Shown here piece by piece: positions 1 through 8,713 of a stretch of DNA of 49,297 bases. The DNA lies in the IMG/VR virus record IMGVR_UViG_3300042305_000706, positions 1 through 49,297 of that record; one strand, written 5' to 3'. The position numbers and the translations under genes are program-made. The notes under the pieces are model-generated. The model searched no databases, was not told the DNA's origin, and was given only the letters and a program-made list of their open reading frames with translations. The DNA comes from a virus. The first letter of the stretch is position 1. Each line of letters opens with the position of its first letter.

Positions 1-74
1 CCAGCGGGGCCGCGCTCAACGATCTCAATAACCTCAATCTCCCTCTCTGTTACCTCAATGACTTCTTGGCTCAT
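1..74 (-). CDS. 5' end of a gene cut by the window edge, possible collagen-like fibre protein
   Basis: Only the first 24 codons lie in the window. They read MSQEVIEVTEREIEVIEIVE and then RGPAG. The start ATG (74-72) overlaps the stop of the upstream gene in an ATGA, so it belongs to the leftward terL/fibre operon. A short Glu/Ile/Val-rich lead followed by a Gly-Pro-Ala-Gly is how several phage collagen-like fibre proteins begin, but with so little sequence that is a guess. The rest of the gene lies to the left of base 1. Confidence 0.6.
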   Translation of the reverse strand, partial: MSQEVIEVTEREIEVIEIVERGPA

Positions 75-439
75 CGGGCAATCTCCTGATAGACCTTGGC
101 CTTGCCAGTTGCGAACGCGATGTAGGTATAACCAGAGTAGAGTTCGATCTCGTAGACGTTGTCGCCTGCCGTGAGGTTGGAGGCTTGTGTGGCGGTAATT
201 TCTATTTCAATTGTTCCAGCGGTTCCGCCAAGTGTAATCCCGCTTCCAGATGTCAGTGTAAGTAATGTGGCACTATCCTTGGCGCACTCCCGAATAACCA
301 TGTTGGCCCCGTAGCCCGAAAGATTGACGGGGATATTCGACTTCCCCTTGCAAGACTTGGTCAGATAACGAAACTTCGCCGTCCAAGTCTTTCCTTGAAC
401 GATTTCAATATCTCTTTCAAGTCTCCAGTAATTGGTCAT
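71..439 (-). CDS. Baseplate/fibre-type small protein (BppU N-terminal-like), copy 1
   Basis: 122 residues. It has the pattern of a widespread phage family placed next to tail fibres: an early 'xIxxxxGxTW' strand, a central 'VNLSGYGANMVIRE', a 'GTIEIEITATQASNL' strand and a closing 'YEIELYSG...GKAKVYQEIAR'. It is a diverged paralogue of the product at 2609-2983, with which it shares the NL-[SA]-G-[YF] turn, the TATQ/SATD strand and the C-terminal TR/AR ending. The family resembles the N-terminal domain of receptor-binding BppU, so a role in fitting fibres to the baseplate is inferred. Its ATG overlaps the fibre gene stop by one base (TGATG). Confidence 0.8.
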   Translation of the reverse strand: MTNYWRLERDIEIVQGKTWTAKFRYLTKSCKGKSNIPVNLSGYGANMVIRECAKDSATLLTLTSGSGITLGGTAGTIEIEITATQASNLTAGDNVYEIELYSGYTYIAFATGKAKVYQEIAR

Positions 440-2283
440 CAGGGAGGGGTGGTTGATCCGTATTTCAAGATACCGTTGGAGAAATTCATATAGGTATCTT
501 GGTTCGCGCTATTTTTAAGAATTAAGTTGGTAGTAATTCCTCCTCCAAGGCCGAGGTTGGTGCGGTTGACCCCAGCAACTGCGCTAATCGTAAAACTATT
601 GGTGTCTTCGATTAGCTCAATGCTTTGAAAGTTTGGTTCACTTGTCGCACCCAATCCCAAATTGGTTCTGCTTGCCGCCGCATTGGCTACTGCGTTGGTG
701 CCAGAGAAGTAGATGGGCTCAACAAATGCAACGTTATGGTCGAACTGCCACACATCATTGTAGTAGACAAACTGCACAGCCTCGTCAAAGCGGGTCAATG
801 TGATCAGGTTATTGGTCGATCCAGCCCGCTGAACCCGCGTCATGGAATTGGTTGGCCCCTTGTGGACAACAATGGCCACATCTCCCTCAAATGTTAGCGT
901 GTTAGTCGGGAGGACAATAGTGTTTGTTACATTTGCAATGTTGGTGGCCAGACTGTGGATATGGAGGAATCGGGCTGGGGTGATGTTGGTTGTGAAGTTA
1001 GTATTCGGCTGGGACTCAATAAATGTCGTTGTAATCGGGGCCGCTTGCCAGAAGTTGGTTGGGCTAACCACTTCTCCGTTGGTGTTGACCGAAACAAGGC
1101 TAGTGCCTGCGTTGCTATTAGTTAAGGCAGACCAGCCAAGGCCGAGGTTGGTTCGGGTAACGGAGGCGTTGGTGGAGTTGTCGAACGTGATAGGAGTTCT
1201 TATTTCTAGCAGCGCAGCCTCGATTATAAAATTGTCGTCGTCTAGCTCTATAGATGCGTTAGTGGTTGTTGATTGCAAAAAGCCAGCAGTTATTCTGCTA
1301 AACGTCACCTCATTCGTCGCCCCCAACTCAATCGCCGTGCGGAAATTTGTGACGTTGGTGTTCGTGAGCCAAGTGGCTCCGAGTCCCAAATTAGTTCTGC
1401 TTGCCGCCGCATTGGCTGTTGCGTTGGTGCCAGAGAAATAAACAGGATGGGCAAATGCTTGGTTTTCCAAAAGACTCCAAGATGTTGTGTAAATAAATTT
1501 TGCGGCTTCTTGGAAATTACTGATGCTTATTAGGTTTGTTATTTCTCCCTGCTGCCTAATAGCTGTTGTCGAATTGGTTAATCCGCGATGAACAACTGTT
1601 GCAATGTCACCAGAAGATGCGTTGGTCGGAAGCTGGATTGTGCTAACGACTCCAGAAATATTTGTTCTGCTGCTATAGACATAAAGATCTCTGCTATTTG
1701 TAACGGTGTTTGTTTCGCTTGAAACGAGATTTGTAAAGCTTTGAACTACTGTTGAAATTGGAGAATTTGCCCAAAAATTTGTCGGACTCACAACAACTCC
1801 GCTTGTGTTTACCAAAACTAGATTGGTATTAGTTCCAAATAACGCAGTTTGAAATGTAGAAGCACTGGAATTAGTCAGCCCAGACCAAGGAAGACCAAGA
1901 TTTGTTCTGGCTGTTTCGGCATTGGTTGCCCCCGTTCCTCCAGAAATAATTCCAAGAACTCCACTTAAATTTGTAAGCTCAATTGTTGGAAGGTTTGAGC
2001 TTGATATTTGTCCAACAAGATTTGTGGAATTCAAATTAGTTAAAGATCCACCATTACTTAAAGCAAGATTACTAAGAGATAAGCTAGAAGGCTGAAAGGC
2101 TGTTGCGGGGTTGGTAGCAGCGGTTCCAAGACCAAGTCCTGCGCGGGCATTGGATGCATCAACGCTCCAGAAGTTAGTCGGCTGAACCACTGTGTTATTA
2201 GTTCCAACAAGAACATTGCGAGTTTGCCCGAAGCCCGAAACAACCAAAGCTCCTCCGATAATAAGTGAGAGAATAAGTTTCAT
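439..2283 (-). CDS. Repetitive tail-fibre-like protein with a Sec signal peptide
   Basis: 614 residues from ATG 2283. A longer reading from a TTG at 2304 is open but would bury the signal peptide. The start was chosen because it follows the upstream stop by two bases and begins MKLILSLIIGGALVVSGFGQ, a textbook Sec signal with a likely cut after FGQ. The remainder is Asn/Thr/Leu/Gly-rich with recurring 'RTNLGLG' and 'SPTNFW' motifs and two near-identical 243-residue units (see repeat). The low-complexity, beta-type repeats and the position between two BppU-like genes suggest a fibre or host-recognition protein. A cleavable signal is unusual for a virion protein, so it may instead act in the host envelope. 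Function is inferred, not proven. Confidence 0.75.
   Translation of the reverse strand: MKLILSLIIGGALVVSGFGQTRNVLVGTNNTVVQPTNFWSVDASNARAGLGLGTAATNPATAFQPSSLSLSNLALSNGGSLTNLNSTNLVGQISSSNLPTIELTNLSGVLGIISGGTGATNAETARTNLGLPWSGLTNSSASTFQTALFGTNTNLVLVNTSGVVVSPTNFWANSPISTVVQSFTNLVSSETNTVTNSRDLYVYSSRTNISGVVSTIQLPTNASSGDIATVVHRGLTNSTTAIRQQGEITNLISISNFQEAAKFIYTTSWSLLENQAFAHPVYFSGTNATANAAASRTNLGLGATWLTNTNVTNFRTAIELGATNEVTFSRITAGFLQSTTTNASIELDDDNFIIEAALLEIRTPITFDNSTNASVTRTNLGLGWSALTNSNAGTSLVSVNTNGEVVSPTNFWQAAPITTTFIESQPNTNFTTNITPARFLHIHSLATNIANVTNTIVLPTNTLTFEGDVAIVVHKGPTNSMTRVQRAGSTNNLITLTRFDEAVQFVYYNDVWQFDHNVAFVEPIYFSGTNAVANAAASRTNLGLGATSEPNFQSIELIEDTNSFTISAVAGVNRTNLGLGGGITTNLILKNSANQDTYMNFSNGILKYGSTTPP
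656..1425 (-). repeat. Tandem repeat inside the fibre gene, about 729-bp period
   Basis: Two copies of a segment starting CCCAAATT(G/A)GTTCTGC, at 656 and 1385 on the plus strand, stay nearly identical for about 50 bases. The period is close to 729 bp, which is 243 codons. Weaker matches ('SPTNFW', 'PIST/PITT', 'TNLGLG') follow the same spacing from about 1030 to 1900. The arrangement indicates duplication of a whole structural module within the fibre and offers a substrate for recombinational variation. Confidence 0.8.
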
Positions 2284-2285
2284 TT

Positions 2286-2609
2286 TTACATTAATCGCTT
2301 CCAAACCCGCTTGGTTCCTGTTTGGCTATCATAGTCATTGGGTTGGACTACGAAAGGAAGATTTTGAGCATCGGTGCCGTTGGCCAGTTGATAGATGGCG
2401 GGGATTCCATCGATAACTAGAAAGATGACAATACCCACCGCATATGTTCCGCTCACCGTATTAAGTCCGTCGAGGTTGGTTGATCCCCCACCATCCAGCC
2501 CAGTAATCGATGGTTCCACCCGAAGGATGTTGACGCTGGGTGTTTGAATCGGGGTTGAGCTAACGCCAATAACACTGGAACTTGGGATGGGGATACAAAT
2601 CTTACTCAT
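2286..2609 (-). CDS. Hypothetical fibre-cluster protein
   Basis: 107 residues, not recognised. The N-terminal half is Ser/Pro/Thr-rich (IPIPSSSVIGVSSTPIQTP), followed by a short strand-rich segment with GIVIFLVIDGIPAIYQLANG and a basic end, KRVWKRLM. It could be a small virion accessory or a loop protein of the fibre. Its ATG overlaps the upstream stop by one base (TAATG), so it is translationally coupled to the second BppU-like gene. There is no signal peptide or cysteine motif. Confidence 0.65.
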   Translation of the reverse strand: MSKICIPIPSSSVIGVSSTPIQTPSVNILRVEPSITGLDGGGSTNLDGLNTVSGTYAVGIVIFLVIDGIPAIYQLANGTDAQNLPFVVQPNDYDSQTGTKRVWKRLM

Positions 2610-2983
2610 TATCGGGTTACCTCTGGAGAAATGATTACGTTACCTTGAAGAATGCGAGTTGTGACGGCCCCGTTGTATAACTCAAGGTCATATACGGCCT
2701 TATCACAGACCGAGAGAAGCGCCGTGTCAGTAGCCGAAATAAATAGTCGAATAGCCCCATTTTGAGATCCAGAATTTAAAGTGATTCTACCATTGCCAAC
2801 CGCCGTGGACAACTCAAGAATTACTGCCTTAGATTCGGGCTTTGAGCGGATCTGCATCTTGGCTGTAAATCCCGCAAGATTAACAGGTGTTGACGGTTCT
2901 CCTGTTTCATAAAACAAAGTCTGGTCAAAGGTTGCCCCTTGAAAAATACAAATGTCAGCTTCAGCAATAGGTAGTTGCGCCAT
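2609..2983 (-). CDS. Baseplate/fibre-type small protein (BppU N-terminal-like), copy 2
   Basis: 124 residues. It carries the family signature 'ICIFQGATFDQTLFY', 'PVNLAGFTAKMQIR', 'NGAIRLFISATDTALL' and 'VYDLELYNG', ending 'GNVIISPEVTR'. This is the better preserved of the two paralogues in the operon. Related proteins stand beside tail-fibre or head-closure genes in many phages and are usually called BppU-like or hypothetical structural proteins. The gene begins 21 bases after the terL stop. Confidence 0.8.
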   Translation of the reverse strand: MAQLPIAEADICIFQGATFDQTLFYETGEPSTPVNLAGFTAKMQIRSKPESKAVILELSTAVGNGRITLNSGSQNGAIRLFISATDTALLSVCDKAVYDLELYNGAVTTRILQGNVIISPEVTR

Positions 2984-3004
2984 AGAAAAAATCCAGCGTA
3001 GATT

Positions 3005-4846
3005 CTACCATTGCCTTCGCAAAGTCAAGGACTGTTTGAGTTTCTTGAAAGTCTCCTTATTAATTCTCTTCTTCTCTTCTATGGCTTCAGAACCAGCCAT
3101 GGCTCCGAAGACCTTACGAGCGACAAAGAGTCCTACAGCAAAGGAGTCGAATAAGTCGGGCGACTTCCCGATCCGCTTTTTCATGTCGGTTTTAGACTCA
3201 ATGATAATCTTTCTGGTTCGTCGGGCATATTTTCTTTGGGTCATCTCCCATGCCAGATCTGGGGTGATTCCTTTGAGTTGCTCGCATTCCAAGAAGTAGC
3301 GGGCGGCGAAACAGAGTTCACTAGCCATGTTGTGGAACAATTCCTTGCCAACTTGTGGTTTTCCTGTGACTTCGTTTCTCATGGCGTATTGGGCGCTCAC
3401 TGGTAGATCTGAAGCCGCTCCTGCAAAACTTACTGCGTGCCAACCCTTTAGGAGTTCCCTCTCTCCTATAGACCAGAAAATACCACCAGCCGAGGCGTCC
3501 ACTCCTATCCATTGGTTCGGGATTCCTAACTTGATAGACAGATCGCTGATCTGTTGTATCATTTCGTACTGGAAGTCCTCCTGAGATCCCGCCCTTCGGT
3601 TGAGAACATATTGCTTCTCTACGGCGATGGCCCACTTGCCCGATATCAACTTCCCGTATTTAAGGTGGGTAAAGACAAAGCGGTCTCCACCTTCTGTGTA
3701 GCTGGGATCGACTCCTGCTATATCTTTCGGGGTTCCATCCCAGATGGGTTTATCCAGCGCCCCATGGCGAGCTAGAAGAATATCCGAGACAATCGTGGAA
3801 TCATCTGCGTCTGCTGGTGGCCAGAAACCCCTGAACTTGCGCCAGAACTGGGGGTTGAGTTCTCCGAGTTCCTTTTTGGCCAGAGCCACATCATTAGGTT
3901 TGGGAAGAAATGGGTAGCGAAGTCCTTTGCCCTGCTCAAAGGCTTGCTGGTTGGGGTTGTCTTTTTCGGAGTCGAAGCGAATGCATATCCCCTCAATACC
4001 AGCCACCCGTATTTTCCAATTCGGGGTATCCTCATCCACGCTCATCCATCCCTTGATGGGTTCGCAGAATTTTCCGTGGGGGTCAAATATGGATGCGGGG
4101 TTACCTGCTCCGACAACATAAAGCTCTTGAGCGCCCTTAAATCCCCAGATTGCTTGGTTAATTACGGAAGACGCGCAGTCTTGTAACTCGTCCACAATCA
4201 ACACGATACGACGATTCTTCTTACCCTGAAGTCGTTTTTGGGCGTCATCTTTGTATTCGTCACCAGCCGCCAAAAGCATGATGGAGGAGGCATCGCTCAC
4301 CCCTGTTAGGGGATCGATAATGGCTCCCTCTTCTTCGGACAGCTTGATGATATCCATGGATTCGATGAGTCGGCCCGATGCGATTCCGAGGTTTCGGGCT
4401 TCGCGATACATCTTGACTAGCGCAGCCCAGATGCGCTGCTTGGCGTCGATCTTACTCGTAGACACCACAATGCACATCGTATTGATCGGGTCGCAGAACC
4501 AATTAACCAAAGCAAACGCCGCCATTCCGTAGGACTTTCCTGAGTCCGTCCCTCCTGCCAGTCCCGTGACGCTTCGGATGAACTTGTTGCCAGAAGCCTC
4601 GTCTTCTTCGTGGACTGAAGCACAGAAGGCTTGGGCGGCTAACTCTGCCCACTTGTGCCACTGGAAGGTTGGCCAGATTGCCGAAACGACATTGCGGTAG
4701 TGGCGGGCTTTGCCGAGCCCCCCTTCTTCGGGTGTCAACCCCATAAGAAATGCATCCATTTCGATACGCAGAGGCGTAATCGCCTGCCCATCCTTGGACA
4801 GCCACAGTCTTCCGTATTTTTCTATCCCCTGATCTTCTGTTGCCAT
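3005..4846 (-). CDS. terL: Terminase large subunit (packaging ATPase and nuclease)
   Basis: 613 residues from ATG 4846. A 28-residue extension to 4930 is open but would run through the divergent gene start. The N-terminal ATPase has a Walker A, GLAGGTDSGKS (95-105), a Walker B, RIVLIVDE (213-220), and a coupling motif, GAGNP (246-250). The C-terminal RNase H-like nuclease has acidic residues D380 (IAGVDPSY), D450 (WIGVDAS) and D564/D567 (SPDLFDSF). Order and length fit TerL, the motor that drives DNA into the procapsid and cuts it. It heads a leftward late operon with fibre genes behind it. No TTGAAC/GTC promoter element lies upstream, unlike the early operons. Confidence 0.95.
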   Translation of the reverse strand: MATEDQGIEKYGRLWLSKDGQAITPLRIEMDAFLMGLTPEEGGLGKARHYRNVVSAIWPTFQWHKWAELAAQAFCASVHEEDEASGNKFIRSVTGLAGGTDSGKSYGMAAFALVNWFCDPINTMCIVVSTSKIDAKQRIWAALVKMYREARNLGIASGRLIESMDIIKLSEEEGAIIDPLTGVSDASSIMLLAAGDEYKDDAQKRLQGKKNRRIVLIVDELQDCASSVINQAIWGFKGAQELYVVGAGNPASIFDPHGKFCEPIKGWMSVDEDTPNWKIRVAGIEGICIRFDSEKDNPNQQAFEQGKGLRYPFLPKPNDVALAKKELGELNPQFWRKFRGFWPPADADDSTIVSDILLARHGALDKPIWDGTPKDIAGVDPSYTEGGDRFVFTHLKYGKLISGKWAIAVEKQYVLNRRAGSQEDFQYEMIQQISDLSIKLGIPNQWIGVDASAGGIFWSIGERELLKGWHAVSFAGAASDLPVSAQYAMRNEVTGKPQVGKELFHNMASELCFAARYFLECEQLKGITPDLAWEMTQRKYARRTRKIIIESKTDMKKRIGKSPDLFDSFAVGLFVARKVFGAMAGSEAIEEKKRINKETFKKLKQSLTLRRQW

Positions 4847-4874
4847 CTGAGAAATTTCTATTACACTAGACCCG

Positions 4875-5642
4875 ATGGCCAAACCGTGCAAGCACAAGAT
4901 CGACTGGGACTTACCAGAGAATAGAATCAAGAAACAAAACGCCTTCCGACTTTATGTCGCTGGGCGGGGAACCAAAGAGATTATGACCGAGCTTGGTTGC
5001 ACTTCTCCTCCCCAACTATCCAAATTTGTTCATAGCGAGAAATGGGAGCAACATGCCGAGACTTGGAGGGCAAATCCCGAACAAGAAAACCTCTATCCTT
5101 GGGAAATTGAAAGACCCAGCCAACTGGTTCCCGCTCCGCCAAAGATGGAGGTTATGGAAAAAGAGAAGCGGATGCAATGCGTCAAAGCATTCTCTATGTT
5201 TTGCTCTGGGCGCAATGTTCCTGATATCGCCTCAGAAATCAAGGTTAGCGCGTCTACCATCAATCTTTGGAAAGAAACCCAGAGGTGGGTGGCGTGTAGG
5301 GAAAGGCTGGCCAACGACCAAAATCCCGCCCCTTGGGAAAACGACGATGTCCCGACCCTGCTTTCTGATATCACAGCTTCAATTGAAACCATGAAGAAAT
5401 CGATTAAGTTTTTGACTGGCAGGGTGTTGGTTAAGGCTGCTGATGCCGCGCAAGACCTAGATGGCATGGAGGCTCTGGGCATGATGAGAAACATCAAGCA
5501 GCTTGCCGAGGCTGCTTCTATCAACTTTAGTGATGGAAACCACCAGCAGAATGCGGTGCAGATCAATATCGCCACCAAACTTGAATCCTTGAAGATCCCA
5601 GAAAACAACACCTATGAGGCGGAACTTGTGATCAATGAGTGA
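4875..5642 (+). CDS. Probable terminase small subunit (two HTH segments)
   Basis: 255 residues. Two helix-turn-helix-like stretches are visible, at about 20-60 (FRLYVAGRGTKEIMTELGCT) and 100-135 (IASEIKVSASTINLWKETQ), followed by a helical C-terminal half with ITASIETMKKSIKF. DNA binding plus position, with its start only 28 bases from the divergent terL start, makes TerS the best guess. Head-to-head rather than tandem order with terL is unusual. It could instead be a transcription regulator of the late operon. Its last codons overlap the next gene. Confidence 0.6.
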   Translation: MAKPCKHKIDWDLPENRIKKQNAFRLYVAGRGTKEIMTELGCTSPPQLSKFVHSEKWEQHAETWRANPEQENLYPWEIERPSQLVPAPPKMEVMEKEKRMQCVKAFSMFCSGRNVPDIASEIKVSASTINLWKETQRWVACRERLANDQNPAPWENDDVPTLLSDITASIETMKKSIKFLTGRVLVKAADAAQDLDGMEALGMMRNIKQLAEAASINFSDGNHQQNAVQINIATKLESLKIPENNTYEAELVINE

Positions 5643-6231
5643 GGTGTTGAGATTCTGTTACCCCCGCAAAACCGATGTTCCCCCACGGGGGTGGTGGGTT
5701 AAATGTCCCGTGACTGGAGAAGAAATCTACGGGGGGGACTTTGGGGATATGGTTAAAAATTGCGAGAAGAAGATTCTGGAGCGGGGTTTGGTGCCGCCGC
5801 CCGACTTTATCGCCCAAGTCGAGAATGCCCTTTGCCAGCGTTTGGCGGGGTCTGCCAACTGCGTTCCCTGCTCAAGTGTTAAGCAGACCTTGGGATTTGG
5901 AGAAATCGTCCGCTGGGTTAGGGCCATGTACAACTTCGCCACCAAATCCCAATTCCAATTGGTAGACCAAGAAGAGGCTGAACGCAGAGCCAAGATCTGT
6001 GCCGCTTGTCCATACCAAATCTCCACCTCTGGATGCTGGGGGTGTAAAGGAATCGCAGGCATGCTTCCAGCTATCGCGGGAGCCCGCAAGACCAGCTATG
6101 ATAACCAGCTAAAAGCTTGTGGAGTCTGCGGGTGCTTTAATGCCGTGTCGGTTCACTTGCCAATTGAAATTCAGCAAGACTCCCATCTTAGTTTTCCCGA
6201 CCATTGCTGGAAGAAATCTCAAAGCGAGTAA
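5635..6231 (+). CDS. Cysteine-rich zinc-binding phage protein
   Basis: 198 residues starting inside the end of the previous gene. The C-terminal half has a dense metal-ligand pattern: ICAACPYQ, then GCWGCKG, then KACGVCGCFN and a late DHCW, which suggests two zinc sites. An earlier pair, NCVPCSS, sits near residue 80. Similar 'RAKICAxCP...CWGC...CGVCGC' proteins of unknown role occur in many phages. The 3' end overlaps the convergent helicase gene by 44 bases, so both stops lie inside the opposite gene. Confidence 0.75.
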   Translation: MSEVLRFCYPRKTDVPPRGWWVKCPVTGEEIYGGDFGDMVKNCEKKILERGLVPPPDFIAQVENALCQRLAGSANCVPCSSVKQTLGFGEIVRWVRAMYNFATKSQFQLVDQEEAERRAKICAACPYQISTSGCWGCKGIAGMLPAIAGARKTSYDNQLKACGVCGCFNAVSVHLPIEIQQDSHLSFPDHCWKKSQSE

Positions 6232-7522
6232 TTGCTTTGTTGAAGCTCATGGGAGCCACACCTGTCGGACCTTCCCTGTGCTTGGCTACAATAAATTCCA
6301 CGGTGGGATTCTGGGTATGATTCTTGGCGTCCTCTTCGTCGCAATGGAGGATAACCACCATGTCGCTATCTTGTTCAATCGCGCCCGATCCTTTGAGGTC
6401 TGAGAGGCTGGGTCTGCCTCCGCGTTTTTCGGGGTCGCGGTTCAACTGAGCTAGTACCAAAACTGGTACGCGCAAGGTCTTGGCTAGTTCCTTAATCCCG
6501 CCGCTAATCTCTTCGACTTCGTTAACGCGATTGTCTTTACTTCTCTTGCTGTCTCCGCGAAGCAACTGGAGGTAGTCGATAATGATAAGATCCAAGGGTT
6601 CTTTCTGGTGGGCTCTGCGAGCTACAGCCTTGATGTAGCCGATAGATTTGCCAGAAGTATCATCGCACAGGATGTGGGAGTCCCTTACTTCCGCGTAGGC
6701 TTTTGACAGACTTTCCTTCTGATACTTTGTAATGGATTGAGCAAGAATATCAGCCGCCCGCACCCGCGCACGACTCCGAATCATCCTCTCCATCAGACTC
6801 ACACTGGTCATCTCAAGTGAGAAGATTAAAACTCTCTTTTGAGCATCCAGTGCAACATTCTCCGCTATCTGCATAGCCGCGCTGGTCTTCCCAACTGCTG
6901 GTCTGGCCGCGAGCACAATCATGTCTCCTCCGCGCATACCAAACATCAGAAGATCATCAACTGGTACCAAGCCTGTGCGAACCCCAATCTTGGGCTCACC
7001 CCTCATCGTGGATTCAATGTTGTCCAGCGCCCTTTCGACCACGTTCTTAATCGATAGCTTCTCGCTATCATCGATCATGTAGTCAGCCCGCATGACTGAT
7101 GTCTCAGACCAGTTCTTAAGTTCTTCCAGCTTTAGTTCGCGGTCTCTGGCCTTGTGAACCATGTCCCCGCCCAACATCTCAATAGAGCGGCGGTAGCGGG
7201 CTTCCTCAAGCTGGGGGAAATACCTTCTCCAACTCTGGGAGTTCTGGCAGTAGGAGGCGATGTCTGCCAGCGTCTTGTCTCCTCCAGCGTCCTCCAAGGT
7301 TCCGTTGCCGTCCAGATCACTCTTGATAGAGATGTAGTCGGCATGGATAGACTTACCAACCACCCGAAGAAACGACTGAAAGATCAGCTTATGCTCGTAG
7401 AGATGGAAGTGATCCTCTCTGAGGGTCGATAGCATCTCCCTCTGTTCATCAAGTTGTGCGTGGAGAAAACAGGAAAGAACGGCGCTTTCCGACGATTGAT
7501 CGAAGATTGATTCGTTGTTCAC
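6188..7522 (-). CDS. dnaB: Replicative DNA helicase, DnaB family
   Basis: 444 residues, the usual DnaB length. The N-terminal helical domain (about 5-125) has 'SAVLSCFLHAQLDEQ' and 'HFHLYEHKLIFQSF'. The RecA-like C-terminal domain has a Walker A, ARPAVGKTS (206-214), a Walker B, LIIIDYLQLL (312-321), 'VLAQLNRDPEKR', 'DLKGSGAIEQDSD' (376-387) and an arginine-finger loop, AKHREGPTG. It unwinds DNA at the phage replication fork and normally works with a primase, which is not in this window. It lies at the end of a leftward operon. A second, stand-alone DnaB N-domain is encoded at 12430-12888. Confidence 0.95.
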   Translation of the reverse strand: MNNESIFDQSSESAVLSCFLHAQLDEQREMLSTLREDHFHLYEHKLIFQSFLRVVGKSIHADYISIKSDLDGNGTLEDAGGDKTLADIASYCQNSQSWRRYFPQLEEARYRRSIEMLGGDMVHKARDRELKLEELKNWSETSVMRADYMIDDSEKLSIKNVVERALDNIESTMRGEPKIGVRTGLVPVDDLLMFGMRGGDMIVLAARPAVGKTSAAMQIAENVALDAQKRVLIFSLEMTSVSLMERMIRSRARVRAADILAQSITKYQKESLSKAYAEVRDSHILCDDTSGKSIGYIKAVARRAHQKEPLDLIIIDYLQLLRGDSKRSKDNRVNEVEEISGGIKELAKTLRVPVLVLAQLNRDPEKRGGRPSLSDLKGSGAIEQDSDMVVILHCDEEDAKNHTQNPTVEFIVAKHREGPTGVAPMSFNKAITRFEISSSNGREN

Positions 7523-7528
7523 GAAGGG

Positions 7529-8713
7529 TTAGACAACGCCTTGGGCCTTTCGTTCAGCCTTTCTTGCGAGAATCGCCCTCATGGCGTCACTGCGTCTCCG
7601 CCTCTCTTCGGGAGAAAGGTTACGCCTCTTCTTTGCGGTCTTCTGTCGCTTTTTAACGGGTGGCGACTTCTTCTTTGATGCTTTGTTGCAAACCGTAGGA
7701 CTTTGTGAACAAGTGTCTACATTTTGTATCACTTTCTGCAATGTTGTGTCAGGCTCCCGAACGGGTATATGAACAATTTCAATTTCGTCTCCGACAGAGG
7801 CATTGGAAAAAGCCTGCTCCTGATCGGGTATACCATCCACCATCATAACATATTTTGGAAGGTCAGGGACGTTTTGTCCCCCTCCTTGCTCCATTCCCAT
7901 GGAATTCGATGGGATATCTAATCCCATGGAATCTGACGGCATTGGAAATCCCGCAATAGCCATCTTGTGGAGCGACCCATCCTTGCACCCATGGATTACT
8001 ACAGCTTGGCTGGATATGACTCTATCAGGACAGGTTACCCCTTGGACTGCTTGTGATTCGGGGTCTTCGGCAAAGAAGATGATCTTTCCGTCTTTCCATT
8101 GGTAGTTCACGCTCTTCCAGTAGGTGCGGAGTAGGGGGCAATCCCGCCCAACGGCCATGAAGTTCCATCTGCAACGAACATCCCAAGGTTCAGGAATAGT
8201 TCCAGCGGAGCGGTAGGCTAGGTTGTAGTTGTCTAAGCTTCGGGCGCTAGGGCAGAAGTCCAAGAAGTTTGGAGGATAGACAGCACTACCCACAATCATC
8301 TTGTAGATATTCTTTCCATTGGTGGCCATGCCCCCCTCGTATTGGTGGCCAAGGATGGCTGGTTTCTTTCGGAATTCGGCCTCAAGATCATCCACCCATC
8401 CGCTTTTCATCGGAACACAATCGGGCTCCCAGAACATCCAAGGTTCGTTAACTGAGTAGCATTGTGCCGCCGCGTCCGAGAACATTTGGTTCGGGCCAAG
8501 GGGCCAGCCATTGTAGCCATCTTGGGCCATGATTCTTCCGACTTCGGGGAAGCTTTTCTTCAACTCTTCGATAATATCGAATAGTAGGGCTGTGTCGTTC
8601 GTGGCACATACGGTGGCTTTATGTCGCATGTTGATACCAAAAGAGGTGATAGCTTTGGCCGAAAGCAAGGCCAACTCCGCATCCCCATTGTGGTAAGCAA
8701 AGACAATATTCAC
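7529..8713 (-). CDS. Glycosyltransferase-like protein with basic C-terminal tail
   Basis: 394 residues. The first 260 resemble a GT-A fold: MNIVFAYHNGDAELALLSAK at the start, an acidic WEPDCVP (95-101) in the place of a DxD, 'GSAVYPPNFLDFCP', and 'VIHGCKDG' near the end. The product of 29294-30079 shows the same landmarks (WETDMIP, GGAVYPSDVMAWCP, LIHRDKKG), so the two are paralogues. Unlike it, this protein adds a linker with two 'SMGxxxP/E' repeats and a Lys/Arg-rich tail from about residue 340 (KKKSPPVKKRQKTAKKRR) ending in a charged helix. The tail suggests nucleic-acid or virion binding. The sugar and target are unknown. Confidence 0.7.
   Translation of the reverse strand: MNIVFAYHNGDAELALLSAKAITSFGINMRHKATVCATNDTALLFDIIEELKKSFPEVGRIMAQDGYNGWPLGPNQMFSDAAAQCYSVNEPWMFWEPDCVPMKSGWVDDLEAEFRKKPAILGHQYEGGMATNGKNIYKMIVGSAVYPPNFLDFCPSARSLDNYNLAYRSAGTIPEPWDVRCRWNFMAVGRDCPLLRTYWKSVNYQWKDGKIIFFAEDPESQAVQGVTCPDRVISSQAVVIHGCKDGSLHKMAIAGFPMPSDSMGLDIPSNSMGMEQGGGQNVPDLPKYVMMVDGIPDQEQAFSNASVGDEIEIVHIPVREPDTTLQKVIQNVDTCSQSPTVCNKASKKKSPPVKKRQKTAKKRRNLSPEERRRRSDAMRAILARKAERKAQGVV

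Noticed and set aside
842-1441. 199-codon ORF antisense to the fibre gene
   Set aside because: Val/Leu/Ser-rich shadow of the Asn/Thr-rich repeat frame; no start context.
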